Position numbers and translations under genes: made by a program | NCBI GenBank assembly: GCA_900637675.1 | Contig: LR134389.1 | Span: forward strand, 62,001 to 126,000 | Direction: 5' to 3' | Origin: Streptococcus equi subsp. equi | Lineage (GTDB): Bacteria; Bacillota; Bacilli; Lactobacillales; Streptococcaceae | Length of the DNA stretch: 64,000 nt | In this document: piece after piece, positions 63,236-64,000 of the stretch | Layout of the letters: each line of letters starts with the position of its first letter | Numbering within the stretch: the stretch's first letter is position 1 | Notes under the pieces: model-generated | What the model was told of the DNA's origin: nothing | Database searches by the model: none | Seen by the model: the letters and a program-made list of their open reading frames with translations, nothing else

Positions 63236-64000
63236 ATGTCAAAGACAATTGCAATTAATGCAGGAAGCTCCAGCTTAAAATGGCAGCTATATCAAATGCC
63301 AGAGGAAAAGGTATTAGCACAGGGAATTATCGAACGTATCGGTCTGACAGACTCAATCTCTACTGTTAAATACGATGGCAAAAAAGAAGAGCATATTCTT
63401 GATATTCCAGATCATACAGAGGCTGTTAAGCGCTTGTTGAATGATTTGATTCATTTTGGCATTATTGGTACGTATGACGAGATCACAGGTGTTGGGCACC
63501 GTATTGTTGCAGGTGGTGAATACTTCAAGGAATCTGTGGTTGTTGATGATAAGGTTGTTGAGCAGGTTGAGGAGTTAGCAGCCTTGGCACCCTTGCACAA
63601 TCCGGGGGCAGCAGCAGGTATTCGTGCCTTTCGTAAGATTTTGCCGGACATTACGAGTGTTTGTGTGTTTGATACTTCGTTTCATACCACAATGCAAAAG
63701 CATACCTACCTTTATCCAATTCCTCAAAAATATTATACAGATTATAAGGTTCGCAAGTACGGGGCGCATGGGACTAGCCATAAATATGTTGCTGAGGAAG
63801 CAGCAAAAATGCTGGGTCGCCCTCTAGACGAATTAAAGCTCATTACAGCCCATGTTGGTAATGGTGTGTCTATCACAGCCAATTATCATGGTCAGTCAGT
63901 GGATACCTCTATGGGCTTTACACCGCTTGCTGGTCCGATGATGGGGACACGCTCTGGTGATATTGATCCTGCTATTATTCCTTATTTGATTGCTCAGGAT
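63236..64000 (+). CDS. ackA: acetate kinase, N-terminal 255 residues (3' end outside window)
   Basis: Starts ATG 63236 after AGAGAGG ([20 protein letters not shown]), with the ASKHA phosphate-binding N-AGSSS, DTSFH and the HVGNGVS and GFTPLAG motifs. It makes ATP from acetyl phosphate in mixed-acid fermentation. The frame is open to the window edge; full length is about 398. Confidence 0.96.
   Translation, partial: MSKTIAINAGSSSLKWQLYQMPEEKVLAQGIIERIGLTDSISTVKYDGKKEEHILDIPDHTEAVKRLLNDLIHFGIIGTYDEITGVGHRIVAGGEYFKESVVVDDKVVEQVEELAALAPLHNPGAAAGIRAFRKILPDITSVCVFDTSFHTTMQKHTYLYPIPQKYYTDYKVRKYGAHGTSHKYVAEEAAKMLGRPLDELKLITAHVGNGVSITANYHGQSVDTSMGFTPLAGPMMGTRSGDIDPAIIPYLIAQD

Overview
The window comes from a low-GC Firmicute, almost certainly a pyogenic-group Streptococcus. 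Streptococcus equi or a near relative fits best. The reasons are the gene content and order (complete S10-spc-alpha ribosomal cluster, an rRNA operon followed by a Val-Gly-Ile-Glu-Ser-fMet-Phe-Tyr-Trp-His-Gln-Leu tRNA array, adcRCB-tyrS-pbp1b-rpoB-rpoC, the comY operon then ackA), an LPXTG collagen-like surface protein and many decayed accessory genes. The species name is inference from memory of gene order, not from a search.

Layout. 1-2.7 kb: the end of a peptide-modification-like operon (E1/ThiF-like protein, M16 peptidase), a frameshifted Rgg regulator facing it, and a divergent candidate SHP pheromone ORF. 3.1-6.0 kb: thrC and a MATE transporter. 6.2-21.6 kb: the ribosomal protein/secY/adk/infA/rpoA cluster, with rpsS and secY each interrupted by a one-base homopolymer deletion. 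21.6-25.2 kb: an IS remnant and a degraded type VII secretion LXG locus. 25.3-32.0 kb: rrn operon with 13 tRNAs. 32-35.2 kb: IS remnant, MFS exporter, collagen-like surface protein. 35.7-43.0 kb: Nudix hydrolase, ispE, zinc uptake operon adcRCB, tyrS (minus), pbp1b. 43.0-50.6 kb: rpoB and rpoC. 50.6-52.1 kb: an AT-rich cargo island bounded by 50-bp copies of the rpoC terminator region and by IS fragments; it carries a secreted protein coupled to a tiny membrane protein. 52.2-56.9 kb: acyltransferase, DUF1033 protein, and a lactococcin-972-type locus whose bacteriocin gene has decayed while its transporter is intact. 57.0-63.2 kb: comYA-G, an IS3-family element with a dead transposase, and the methyltransferase that normally follows comYG. 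From 63.2 kb: ackA, cut by the window edge.

Most notable for follow-up. (1) A family of five structured intergenic elements: four lie between ribosomal protein genes and one in the tRNA-Ala/23S spacer. Their central hairpins have different sequences but keep their pairing, as expected of a conserved RNA. (2) The Rgg/SHP-like locus beside E1 and M16 genes. (3) The terminator-flanked island with an ATGA-coupled secreted/membrane pair. (4) Three single-base homopolymer deletions, two of them in essential genes. These suggest assembly error and should be settled before any gene here is called a pseudogene for that reason.
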